This document shows, piece after piece, positions 1 to 5,836 of a DNA stretch of 6,568 bases. Under the pieces are notes generated by a model, which saw nothing but the letters and a program-made list of their open reading frames with translations, searched no databases and had not been told where the DNA came from. The first letter of the stretch is position 1, and each line of letters opens with the position of its first letter. The translations under genes were made by a program, and so were the position numbers. The stretch is from an uncultured Planctomycetaceae bacterium (GTDB taxonomy: Bacteria; Planctomycetota; Planctomycetia; Pirellulales; UBA1268), in NCBI GenBank assembly GCA_903958265.1, contig CAJBSQ010000014.1, forward strand, positions 1 through 6,568, in the 5' to 3' direction.

Positions 1-109
1 AGAACTTTGGCCTCCGGTGCATCATTTTCGCGTGAACCTGGTGTTCCACGAGCGACATGAACACGGCCAAGGCCACGAACCAGGCGACGACCTGCAGCGC
101 AATCAACAT
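1..109 (-). CDS. Fatty acid hydroxylase / sterol desaturase family protein, N-terminal fragment (runs off the left edge)
   Basis: Reading leftward from ATG 109-107 gives 36 codons with no stop: MLIALQVVAWFVALAVF, then SLVEHQVHAKMMHRR. This is a hydrophobic N-terminal membrane helix (about residues 2-19) followed by a histidine-rich segment. H-A-K-M-M-H matches the first HX(3-4)H iron-binding box of the fatty acid hydroxylase superfamily, membrane di-iron enzymes that hydroxylate or desaturate lipids such as sterols, carotenoids and fatty acids. The start is supported by AAGGTG about 4 bases upstream of the ATG. The later histidine boxes lie outside the window, so the substrate cannot be guessed and another histidine-box membrane protein remains possible. 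A GATAAT -10-like element lies 42 bases upstream. Confidence 0.62.
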   Translation of the reverse strand, partial: MLIALQVVAWFVALAVFMSLVEHQVHAKMMHRRPKF

Positions 110-145
110 GGGGCACCTTGATTACTACCAAGTACGGGGGGCTAG

Positions 146-167
146 CCGTCATTATCGGAAGTGACGG
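146..167 (-). promoter_or_regulatory. Possible promoter -10 with overlapping inverted repeat, upstream of the hydroxylase-like gene
   Basis: On the minus strand a perfect dyad CCGTCA-N10-TGACGG brackets GATAAT (151-156), five of six matches to a -10 hexamer, about 42 bases before the ATG at 109. No convincing -35 is visible, so either the promoter needs an activator or the -10 match is chance. A dyad over a -10 is where a repressor often binds. The same bases can form a hairpin on the plus strand (145-153 with 160-168, two G-U pairs), so an RNA role is also possible. Confidence 0.25.
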
Positions 168-248
168 TGCCTATCCCTGAAGCATTGCAGGCGGAGATGA
201 ACCAGACCCCCCAAACTCATGGCCCGGGTGGGGGGCAGTTTAGGTTTC

Positions 249-405
249 GCCGACATCGGCTGCTAGCAGACTATGGAACAAGTCTGCCGCCGCACGATGC
301 GGCGACCGTCGACCCGGGAAACCCTCGGCGTTTCCGGCGGTCGACCACGTGGGAAAAGGCCATGGAGGGCTTTTTCCACGGGCAGCTAGGCCCTCGTTTC
401 AGGGC
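249..405. other. Gene-free stretch with an array of six abutting stem-loops, downstream of the SUMF1 gene
   Basis: Positions 110-398 hold no convincing gene. Within them is an unusually dense series of inverted repeats: 249-260 (4 bp), 266-287 (GCAGACT/AGTCTGC, 7 bp perfect, loop 8), 288-304 (CGCCGCA/TGCGGCG, 7 bp perfect, loop 3), 308-345 (13 pairs with one mismatch and one bulge), 348-380 (14-position stem with one G-T and one mismatch, loop ATGGA) and 390-405 (GCCCT/AGGGC, overlapping the SUMF1 stop codon). The second and third abut exactly, and the fourth and fifth are 2 bases apart. None is followed by a T-run on either strand, so they are not classical intrinsic terminators. They could be the structured 3' end of the SUMF1 mRNA, tandem terminators of a GC-rich organism, or a structured non-coding RNA. 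No known RNA family was recognised. Confidence 0.45.
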
Positions 406-1268
406 ACCGTCAGCACCACGCGGAAGCCTCCGCTGAAGTCACTGAACATGGGGTCGTTCTTGTTGCGGTCGGCGGATCGGCACCGGGGTGGGTCGTAGCC
501 CCAGCCGCCCCCGCGAAGGACCCGCGACAACCCCTTCGCCGGTCCGGCGGGATCGGTGCCCCCGGCGAGCTTCGGGGCATACCAATCGGCACACCACTCG
601 TAGGTGTTGCCGTGCATGTCGTAGAGCCCCCACGGATTGGGCTTCTTCGTGCCCACCGGATGGGCATAGTGCTGCCGGGCCGCTTCGGTGTTGCCGTAGA
701 ACCAAGCGAACTCGCCGAGGCGCCGTGGGCTCGCTCCGAACGAATAGGCCGTGGTGGTGCCGGCCCGGCAGGCGTATTCCCACTCCGCCTCGGTCGGCAG
801 GCGGTACTCCGCCCCGGCAGCCACCCGCCCGGCCTTCCGTTCGGCCGCCGTGAGCGCCTTGCAGAAGGCGACGGCGGCGTTCCAGTCGACATACACGGCC
901 GGGTGGTCGGTGCCTCGCTCCACGGAGCGCTCCCCTCTCCAGGGCTCAGTTCCCATCACCTTCCGCCATTGCCCCTGCGTGACGACCGTCGCCGCCAGGA
1001 AAAACGGCCGGCTGATTGTCACCTTCACCGCCTGCTCGTCGGCATTCCGCCCCTTCTCGCTCCTGGGGCTGCCCATCGTAAAGTTGCCGGCGGGGATCGG
1101 CTGGAGCCGCATCCCGACACCGTTGGAGATCGGCTGCCCGATGACTGCCGCTGGCGCCTTCGCCCGGCGCCCAGCGGGCCGGCGCGGCAGCGCCGCCGTC
1201 CGCTTTGCCAGCTTCCGCGTTCCCGGGCTACGCACCGAACCGGTCCGCCGCGACACGCGTTTTGCCAT
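399..1268 (-). CDS. SUMF1 / formylglycine-generating-enzyme-like domain protein with basic N-terminal tail
   Basis: The product is 289 residues. The start is ATG 1268-1266, preceded by AAGGAG at 5 bases; a longer in-frame GTG at 1334 lacks a ribosome site and lies over the promoter region. Residues 1-45 form a Lys/Arg/Ala/Pro-rich tail with no acidic residue before E71 and no signal peptide, resembling histone H1-like tails. The SUMF1 (FGE-sulfatase) domain runs from about 52 to 287: QPIPAGNFTMGS (56-67), YRLPTEAEWEYACRAG (155-170), GLYDMHGNTYEWCADWY (214-230), RVLRGGGW (249-256), CRSADR (263-268) and GGFRVV (280-285). The fold in true FGE converts a sulfatase cysteine to formylglycine. Here the segment after RGGGW reads GYDPPRCRSADR and lacks both catalytic cysteines of FGE (human C336/C341), so that reaction is unlikely. 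Other members are structural, regulatory or non-heme-iron enzymes. No sulfatase gene is adjacent. It appears to be a single-gene unit with its own promoter. Confidence 0.88.
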   Translation of the reverse strand: MAKRVSRRTGSVRSPGTRKLAKRTAALPRRPAGRRAKAPAAVIGQPISNGVGMRLQPIPAGNFTMGSPRSEKGRNADEQAVKVTISRPFFLAATVVTQGQWRKVMGTEPWRGERSVERGTDHPAVYVDWNAAVAFCKALTAAERKAGRVAAGAEYRLPTEAEWEYACRAGTTTAYSFGASPRRLGEFAWFYGNTEAARQHYAHPVGTKKPNPWGLYDMHGNTYEWCADWYAPKLAGGTDPAGPAKGLSRVLRGGGWGYDPPRCRSADRNKNDPMFSDFSGGFRVVLTVP

Positions 1269-1344
1269 GATCGCTCCTTCAAGTGCCTGCATCTGCCCGG
1301 AGTGGTGACCACCAGACACGCACCGACGCGCCACCCCCGTCAGG

Positions 1345-1374
1345 ACGCTAGCACAGGCGGCCGGCAGGGGTCAA
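1345..1374 (-). promoter_or_regulatory. Promoter of the SUMF1-domain gene
   Basis: On the minus strand TTGACC (1369-1374) is followed after 18 bases by TAGCGT (1345-1350), with TGTGC just before the -10 resembling an extended element. This fits a housekeeping-sigma promoter and would give a leader of about 70 bases before ATG 1268. A short open frame ends inside the -35 element (stop at 1371-1373), so the SUMF1 gene is probably transcribed independently of anything upstream. Confidence 0.5.
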
Positions 1375-1570
1375 TCAGCAGCCCGGCCGGCGGTGCCGAG
1401 CGCGGGGTGCAGTCGGCCAGGCCGACCCCGCCGGAACTCGATCGCATGGAATACGAGCCAGTAACCGCCCCAGCGACCCGTCAGGGAAATCGCCGCGGTC
1501 AAGCGAGACCTCGTCGGCGAGTCGTCAAAAATGCGTTGGGCCGGCAGGACCGATGTCAGCAACCTTCAAG
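1375..1570. other. Stretch without a confident gene
   Basis: A 63-codon minus-strand frame starting at TTG (1562-1560) and ending at 1371 reads MLTSVLPAQRIFDDS and later GRWGGYWLVFHAIEFRRG. It has a protein-like centre but no ribosome site, and it ends inside the SUMF1 promoter. It could be a further frame-shifted continuation of the broken reading frame at 1525-1815. No repeat, RNA gene or terminator with a T-run was seen. Confidence 0.3.
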
Positions 1571-1792
1571 TCACCGTGAACGAGCTGACGCCAGTCTCGG
1601 AGCCGCTCTACGCCTTCGCCTGCTAGCCGCCAGTAGTTGTTTAGCGACGGCCTCGGGCTCAGCTGAGGCGATCAGCGTCGCGACTTCCGGCCTGCAGGCG
1701 GCGAAGATGAGTTCCTCGACCGGCTCGCCGATCTCGTCCCGCCACCGCGGAAGCACCGGCATCGGTATCACGATGTCTTCGCGCCGAATCAC
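1571..1792 (-). CDS. Hypothetical short ORF, possibly the first part of a decayed gene
   Basis: Not recognised. A GTG at 1792 opens 73 codons beginning MIRREDIVIPMPVLPRWRDE. The first 55 or so residues look protein-like, with mixed acidic, aliphatic and aromatic residues and a helix-like AEPEAVAKQLL. The end degrades to RRRRRAAPR. From about 1640 downward a different minus-strand frame (open 1525-1671, ending ...VADIGPAGPTHF) looks more natural: NNYWRLAGEGVERLRDW. Upstream a third frame, MRARAAGG (ATG 1815-1813), ends at TGA overlapping this GTG. One reading is a single gene broken by small indels at GGGCGGG (about 1790) and near GCTAGCAGG (about 1630). No Shine-Dalgarno site is obvious for the GTG. 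It may instead be a chance ORF in GC-rich DNA. Confidence 0.22.
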   Translation of the reverse strand: MIRREDIVIPMPVLPRWRDEIGEPVEELIFAACRPEVATLIASAEPEAVAKQLLAASRRRRRAAPRLASARSR

Positions 1793-1805
1793 CCGCCCGC
1801 GGCCC

Positions 1806-1821
1806 GGGCTCGCATGAGCCC
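1806..1821 (-). terminator. GC-rich hairpin after the PEP-CTERM gene, weak terminator candidate
   Basis: GGGCTC and GAGCCC form a perfect 6-bp stem with loop ATGC (minus-strand reading), 28 bases past the stop at 1850. There is no following T-run, so termination activity is only a suggestion. Confidence 0.25.
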
Positions 1822-1849
1822 CTGCACGATCCCCGGTGGGGCGACGCGA

Positions 1850-2799
1850 TCAGGCGGCCCGGCGCCGCCGCATCACGTTCCAGGCCAATCCGCCAACGCC
1901 CCCCATGCCTGCGAGCAGGAGGGCCGATGGCTCCGGAACGACTGCGGCCCCGCCGAGGTCGCGAAAGCCCTTGCCGCCGAACGTCGTCGTCGAATAATTG
2001 AGCGATGTTCGCGCTCCATTCGCCAAGCTCACCTCGTACCAGTCGCCGGTCTCGTAGCTGTGGCCGTAGAGGATGCTCGAGTCGGTGTTGTACGACAGTT
2101 GCAGGCCGTACGTGTTCTTCGGGCCGATGCCGGCCGCCAGCTCGACGAACGTGTTGGTCGGATCACCATTCAGGTCGAGCGAGTAGAACCGGCCCCGGGT
2201 CGTCGATGCGTATAGCATGCCGGTGTCGAGGTTGATCGCGATGTCGCCGAACGTGTTGGTGTTCAATCCGGTGCCGGGATTGGGCAGATTCATGCCCGCG
2301 ATCGAGTAGGTCTGCGTGCCCGACACCGTGGGCACCGCGCCCGCACCGGTGCCGCTGTAGCTTAGGCTCACCTTGTTGAGCACGTTGGAGTTAAACCCGA
2401 AGAACCAGTAGGCGTTGTTGTAGTAGGCCGCGTTGTTCGGATCATCGGCCACGAGGGCGGAGGGGCCGACGTCGTTCACAGCCGTGCCGCTCGCCTTCGT
2501 CCAGTACTTGAGCTTGAAATCGGGACCGATGAAGAAGAGATTCTCCCGGGCAATGTCATACGCGAGCGAGTTGGACAGCCCCCCTCCGTAGCCTGCAACA
2601 GGACGAGCGTCGCCGTCTTGCTGACCGGATCGACCTCGTAGATGTCGTTGTCGTTGTCGATGCCGTAGATCAGCGCCGGAGAAACCGGTGCGGCGCCGAC
2701 CACGGCTGGGCCGATGGCGAAACCGGCAAGCAGCGCCGCGGCGACACCGTGGAGAAGACGATGCGAACCGGCGACATGCGGCTGGCTTGAATGGTTCAT
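1850..2799 (-). CDS. PEP-CTERM sorting-domain secreted protein, interrupted by a one-base frameshift
   Basis: The start is ATG 2799-2797, preceded by AAGGA at 8 bases. The first frame encodes a signal peptide (MNHSSQPHVAGSHRLL, hydrophobic VAAALLAGFAIGPAVVGAAP) and then LIYGIDNDNDIYEVDP, before drifting into nonsense and stopping at 2476. The rest (GLSNSLAYDIARENLFFIG onward, to 1850) lies in the next frame. Adding one G to the six-G run at 2579-2584 joins them as LLQATEGGLSNSLAY and gives 316 residues. The mature part has repeated blade-like units (LAYDIARENLFFIG, INLDTGMLYAST, LSYNTDSSILYGHS), suggesting a beta-propeller-like surface protein. The C-terminus is VVPEPSALLLAG, a hydrophobic helix and MRRRRAA, the PEP-CTERM signal, which in this family is recognised by an exosortase. 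No exosortase gene is in the window. The frameshift may be a homopolymer error, a real mutation, phase variation or ribosomal slippage. Confidence 0.82.
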
Positions 2800-3069
2800 C
2801 GGGATGGTCCTTGAGAGACGGGGTTTTCGGCCTGCACACGCCCCGAAACCGGGACGCGACACCGCATGCTGACGTCCGTGAAGGACCATGGCCAAAGACG
2901 CAGTCGCCGGGAGCCGCGGAAGAAACCGCAGTCGCTCGCTACCTGTCCCGCCATGCGTCCACAGGTGAAGCCGACAAGCCGGCTACCACCCTCACGACGT
3001 CACGTGCACGCGGTCAGTAGCTGCTCTTCTAAAAGACGGCACGAGGGAAACCCTCTACCGAAGCAGCCA
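2800..3069 (-). other. Long structured 5' leader of the PEP-CTERM gene
   Basis: If the promoter at 3070-3097 is used, the transcript has a leader of about 260 bases. Short stems seen in it: GAGGG/CCCTC (3043-3055), AGCCG/CGGCT (2969-2984), ACCTGT/ACAGGT (2941-2966) and a 22-base-upstream stem pairing 2822-2830 with 2843-2850 (one bulged T). A 52-codon minus-strand frame (2954-2796, beginning MAGQVASDCGFF) ends in an ATGA overlap with the PEP-CTERM start; it lacks a clear ribosome site. No known riboswitch consensus was recognised. Confidence 0.3.
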
Positions 3070-3097
3070 ATTTTACGGGCACGATACCCCGTGCCAA
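3070..3097 (-). promoter_or_regulatory. Promoter of the PEP-CTERM gene with an operator-like dyad in the spacer
   Basis: On the minus strand TTGGCA (3092-3097) and TAAAAT (3070-3075), each five of six matches to the sigma-70 consensus, are 16 bases apart. This is the best promoter match in the window. The spacer and the end of the -35 carry a perfect inverted repeat GGCACG-N6-CGTGCC (3078-3095), placed where a repressor or a distorting activator would bind. Transcription would start near 3063. The dyad could alternatively act as a hairpin in read-through RNA from the pyruvyl transferase gene upstream. Confidence 0.5.
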
Positions 3098-3103
3098 CCG
3101 TTT

Positions 3104-3139
3104 GCCCGTGAACGGGCCGTCAACCTGCCGAAGGCGGTT
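3104..3139 (-). terminator. Stem-loops just after the pyruvyl transferase gene, possible terminator
   Basis: Three bases after the stop at 3143 the minus strand can form AACCGCC/GGC(A)GGTT (3122-3139, 7 bp with a bulged A). Next comes GCCCG-TTCA-CGGGC (3104-3117), with an outer dyad of ACGGGC and GCCCGT. A second copy of ACGGGC (plus strand 3075-3080) could compete for the same partner, but it lies within the next promoter. No T-run follows, so only weak support for intrinsic termination. Confidence 0.3.
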
Positions 3140-3142
3140 GGG

Positions 3143-4243
3143 TCATGCTGCTCTGGCCAGACGACTACCGTCCGAGCGGGCCCGAACGGCTGCGGCCAGG
3201 CGACGATCGAGCCCCTCGGCCATCTGCTCCCAGCGGTCGCGGGAGCCCGGGGCGAACCCGGCCGGCTGCATGACCGTGGCCGGACTGCGGGCGAGCCAGG
3301 CAATCACCTCTCGAGCACCTTCGGCGTACGGCCAGCCGTGCTCCGTACAGAGTTGCCTGGCCTTCGCGCAGGCGGGCCAGCGAGGGTCGGCGGCCAGAGG
3401 TTCGACGAAGACAGCCGGTGTGCCGACGTTCGCGGCGAAGACGAGGGGGTGGAGCCGGCCGACGCTGACGACCAGGTCCGCTGCCGCGATCTCCCGCTGC
3501 ATCCGCCGTGGATTCCACCAGTGGATCTCCCGCTGCTGCCTCGCCGCCGATGGCAGCCGATCGAGAAACCGCTCATCCTCCGGGCAGAACGGCAGGAGCG
3601 CCACCCGGTCGAACCGATCGGCAAGCACGGCGAGCAGTTCGGCCACCGCTTCGGTGTACCTCCGGGAGAGCAGGTCGGCGGGAAACTCCCGCAGCGTCAC
3701 CAGTGCAGTGCCGGCGCGGGGCACGGGCACGGGCCCATCGGTCGGCAGGGCGAGGGCCCAGTCCGCACCGTGGTGGCATCCTGACGCCACCATCGACATC
3801 GACTGCTGGGCAGCGGCCGAGCGGACGGAGATGAACTCGAACAGCCCGAGGTACCGAGTGAGTGCCGCTGCGGCCGCGGCCGAACAGAGCGGCTGGCAAT
3901 CGACGCCGGTGAGGAAGGCGGGCTTGCCGAGGCTGGCGGCATGGACGACCTGCGCCGCGTTGAAGCCGTGCGGAAGGCCGCCGCCCCCGACGTGAATGCC
4001 GATCACGTCCTGCTCGGCGAGCACGGAGAGGTTCGCCTGGTGCACGATCCGGCAGCGGTCGTAGGGATACCAGTCCCAGAAGCCTTCGTAGGCGCCACGC
4101 TCGTCCACGCTGATCACGACGTCGTAGCGGGGCGAGAGCCATTCGTACTGCGCCTGCAGCAGCGCTTCGTCTCCGCAATTGCCCCTGCCGAAGAAGCCCG
4201 ACAGGACGACCTTCGGCCCCTGCTGACCGCCCGCTTGCGTCAT
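3143..4243 (-). CDS. Polysaccharide pyruvyl transferase family protein (CsaB-like)
   Basis: The product is 366 residues from ATG 4243-4241, with GGAG 9 bases upstream; an in-frame GTG at 4258 is a possible alternative, and the open frame upstream to 4543 is not protein-like. The family transfers pyruvate from phosphoenolpyruvate to a sugar as a ketal, on surface or secondary cell wall glycans. Visible landmarks: a beta strand and glycine loop VVLSGFFGRGNCGDEALL (12-29), matching the G-x-GN-GDEA signature of CsaB relatives; IHVGGGGLP (83-91); CHHGADWALALP (156-167), near the second-domain boundary; and VSVGRLHPLVFAANVGTPAV (259-278), matching the conserved RLH-FA-GVP motif. No signal peptide or membrane segment is seen, so it is cytoplasmic. 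Polyalanine at 122-127 is a mild oddity. It is divergent from the glycosyltransferase across 238 bases, which suggests a shared glycan pathway. The acceptor sugar cannot be read from sequence. Confidence 0.83.
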   Translation of the reverse strand: MTQAGGQQGPKVVLSGFFGRGNCGDEALLQAQYEWLSPRYDVVISVDERGAYEGFWDWYPYDRCRIVHQANLSVLAEQDVIGIHVGGGGLPHGFNAAQVVHAASLGKPAFLTGVDCQPLCSAAAAAALTRYLGLFEFISVRSAAAQQSMSMVASGCHHGADWALALPTDGPVPVPRAGTALVTLREFPADLLSRRYTEAVAELLAVLADRFDRVALLPFCPEDERFLDRLPSAARQQREIHWWNPRRMQREIAAADLVVSVGRLHPLVFAANVGTPAVFVEPLAADPRWPACAKARQLCTEHGWPYAEGAREVIAWLARSPATVMQPAGFAPGSRDRWEQMAEGLDRRLAAAVRARSDGSRLARAA

Positions 4244-4387
4244 GCCGCTCGTCTCCACATCCGTCCCAAGCCGGGACCGGCGCGGGGAAGGATGACGGCT
4301 CGATTCGGCCCAGCCTAGGCCATTCGGATCCCTCTGGATCGTGGCGCAGAGGCCGACCGGCGGCGAGCGGCATGGTGCTTTTTGACG

Positions 4388-4416
4388 TTGTCCGGCCGGC
4401 CCGGGCCGTCTAGGGT
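4388..4416 (+). promoter_or_regulatory. Probable promoter of the glycosyltransferase gene
   Basis: TTGTCC (4388-4393) and TAGGGT (4411-4416) are 17 bases apart. The -10 resembles the TAGCGT of the SUMF1 promoter. The spacer contains the perfect palindrome GGCCCGGGCC (4398-4407). Downstream, TGCCA-AC-TGGCA (4435-4446) is a second small dyad between promoter and start. An upstream TTGACG (4382-4387) is too far away (23 bases) to be the -35 of this -10. No clear promoter was found for the divergent pyruvyl transferase. Confidence 0.35.
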
Positions 4417-4481
4417 GCCCAGCCTCCCGCGGCGTGCCAACTGGCAGCTGGCCACGCGGTTGCCGCCATTGAGGAAGCCCG

Positions 4482-5765
4482 ATGCGCGTCTTGCACGTCT
4501 CCACATGGGATATCCCGTGCGGTATCGCCACGTACTGCGGCAATCTCGTCGCCGCACTCGACGGCCGGGGGGTTCGAAGCGACGTCTATCCGCTCGCGCC
4601 GCATCTCTGGCGCTCGCTTATCGCGCGGGACGTGGCCGAGCTCCAGGCCGACATCGCCGCACAGGCCAGCCGATATGACCTGGTGCACATCCAGCACGAG
4701 CACGGCCTGTTCGGCCACGCCGTGAGCTACAAGGCCGCGGCCCGCAACTACGGCACGATCCTACGGCTCATCCGCGCCACCGGCAGGCCCGTCGTCACGA
4801 CATTCCATACCGACCCGCTCTGCTCGAGTCCGGCCGGCCGACGACTCTCGCTGGCCGACGCCGTGCGGACGCTCGGTCGCCGGACGGCCTGGCGGAAGCA
4901 CGTGAGTCGCTCCTTCGGGCCACGGCCCGGCCGATCGGCGGCGATCGCGCACACGCCGGCGACACGGCGGTCGCTCGTCAAGCGGGGCATCCCGGCCGAG
5001 GTCGTGCGGATCATCCCGCACGGCTGCCTGCCGCAGCGGGATCTCCGCCTCGATTCGCTCTCCGCGAAGCGACGCCTCGGCCTGCCAGCGTCGAGCGTCC
5101 TCCTCACGATGTTCGGGTTCGTGGGCGGCTACAAGGGGCACGACATCGCCGTGAGGGCGTTGGCGAGGATGCCGAACCGGTTTCACCTGGCGATCTGCGG
5201 AGGCGCCCATCCCGAATCGCAGGACCGCGCCTTCTCATCCGTCATCCGTCTGGTCAAGAAACTCGGGCTCGAGCACCGCGTGATCATCACGGGGTGGTTG
5301 CCGGAAGAGTCGGCGGACCTGTATGCCGCCGCCACGGATATCTGCCTGGCTCCCTACCTCGACGCCACGCTCTCCGCGTCGGGTGCGATCACCTGGGCGC
5401 TCGCCTCCGGCCGGCCGATCGTGGCGAGCAAGATCGCCGCGTTCCAGGGCATCTGCCGGGAGTCGCCCTGCATGCTCCTGACCACGCCCGGCATGACCGA
5501 TGAGATCGTCTGGGCAGCCGAGAAACTCGCCGGCGACCCCGCGCTCTCCCGCAGGCTGGTGGCCGCGGCCCGGTGCTACACCGAAGCGCATTCCTGGGAC
5601 GAGACCGCCCGCCAGACGCAGGAACTCTACGGGGCGATGCTGGCCGGGGAGATGCCCGCCGCAGCCGGGCTTGGACGCAGCCACATCGTGTCTCGGGCAG
5701 AACCGGTGGAGGCTCCCCTGGCGATGACGTTCCGCTGGGATGACCGCCGCCGCGCCGCCGGCTGA
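4482..5765 (+). CDS. Glycosyltransferase family 4 protein (GT-B fold)
   Basis: The product is 427 residues; ATG 4482 follows GAGGA at 6 bases. GT4 enzymes are retaining glycosyltransferases that move a sugar from a nucleotide-sugar donor to a growing glycan. The N-terminal Rossmann domain begins MRVLHVSTWDIPCGIATYCG (1-20), with the glycine turn for acceptor-side binding; DLVHIQHEHGLFG (66-78) and VVTTFHTDP (104-112) follow. The C-terminal donor domain starts near 205 (LLTMFGFVGGYKGHDIAVRA), the expected phosphate-binding loop with K218. TGWLPEESADLYAAATDICL (270-289), then APYLDATLSASGAITWALASG (290-310) correspond to the donor-binding region. In the usual EX7E motif the first acidic position is not the standard E (the segment reads LDATLSASG), so the catalytic detail may differ. 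Residues 390-427 are a low-complexity tail. No membrane segment is seen. It lies divergent from the pyruvyl transferase, as expected for surface glycan genes. Donor and acceptor unknown. Confidence 0.87.
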   Translation: MRVLHVSTWDIPCGIATYCGNLVAALDGRGVRSDVYPLAPHLWRSLIARDVAELQADIAAQASRYDLVHIQHEHGLFGHAVSYKAAARNYGTILRLIRATGRPVVTTFHTDPLCSSPAGRRLSLADAVRTLGRRTAWRKHVSRSFGPRPGRSAAIAHTPATRRSLVKRGIPAEVVRIIPHGCLPQRDLRLDSLSAKRRLGLPASSVLLTMFGFVGGYKGHDIAVRALARMPNRFHLAICGGAHPESQDRAFSSVIRLVKKLGLEHRVIITGWLPEESADLYAAATDICLAPYLDATLSASGAITWALASGRPIVASKIAAFQGICRESPCMLLTTPGMTDEIVWAAEKLAGDPALSRRLVAAARCYTEAHSWDETARQTQELYGAMLAGEMPAAAGLGRSHIVSRAEPVEAPLAMTFRWDDRRRAAG

Positions 5766-5771
5766 ATCGCG

Positions 5772-5800
5772 GCCGGTGTGCGGTTCTCGGTTCACACGGC
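5772..5800. terminator. Stem-loop between convergent genes
   Basis: The 71-base gap between the convergent stops (5765 and 5837) holds an 8-bp stem with one bulged G: GCCGGTGTG (5772-5780) with CACACGGC (5793-5800), loop 12. It lies 6 bases after the glycosyltransferase stop. A second imperfect stem follows (GCGGGGC/GCGCCGC, about 5799-5817). Neither has a T-run, so a two-way terminator is only suggested by position. Confidence 0.3.
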
Positions 5801-5836
5801 GGGGCTTGGCGCCGCGCCGCAACGTGCACCGGCTCC

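Noticed and set aside
207..241. Possible H-type pseudoknot: CCCCCC/GGGGGG interleaved with AAACT/AGTTT
   Set aside because: The connecting loops would be 0 and 1 base, too short to cross stems of 5-6 bp, so both stems cannot form together.
161..436. 91-codon plus-strand frame starting at GTG
   Set aside because: No ribosome site, low-complexity composition, overlaps the stem-loop array and the SUMF1 3' end; looks like a chance frame.
1535..1541. GTTGGGC, matching the integron core-site consensus GTTRRRY
   Set aside because: No partner RYYYAAC box was found 50-130 bases upstream, and no gene cassette layout or integrase is present.
612..1817. 401-codon open frame on the plus strand
   Set aside because: It is antisense to the well-supported SUMF1 gene, has arginine/proline-rich composition typical of GC-rich shadow frames, and shows no domain.
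3081..3096. Sigma-54-like TGGCAC-N5 element on the minus strand upstream of the PEP-CTERM gene
   Set aside because: The -12 half reads ATCGT instead of TTGC(A/T); the invariant GC is absent. The sigma-70-type promoter at the same place fits better.
3143..4543. Longer version of the pyruvyl transferase starting at 4543
   Set aside because: The extra 100 residues are Pro/Arg-rich without family similarity and would run into the divergent glycosyltransferase start; the ATG at 4243 has a GGAG site and leads directly into the family's first strand.
5235..5822. 195-codon minus-strand frame opposite the glycosyltransferase
   Set aside because: Antisense shadow of a clear GT4 gene; composition is Arg/Gly-rich with no recognisable motif.
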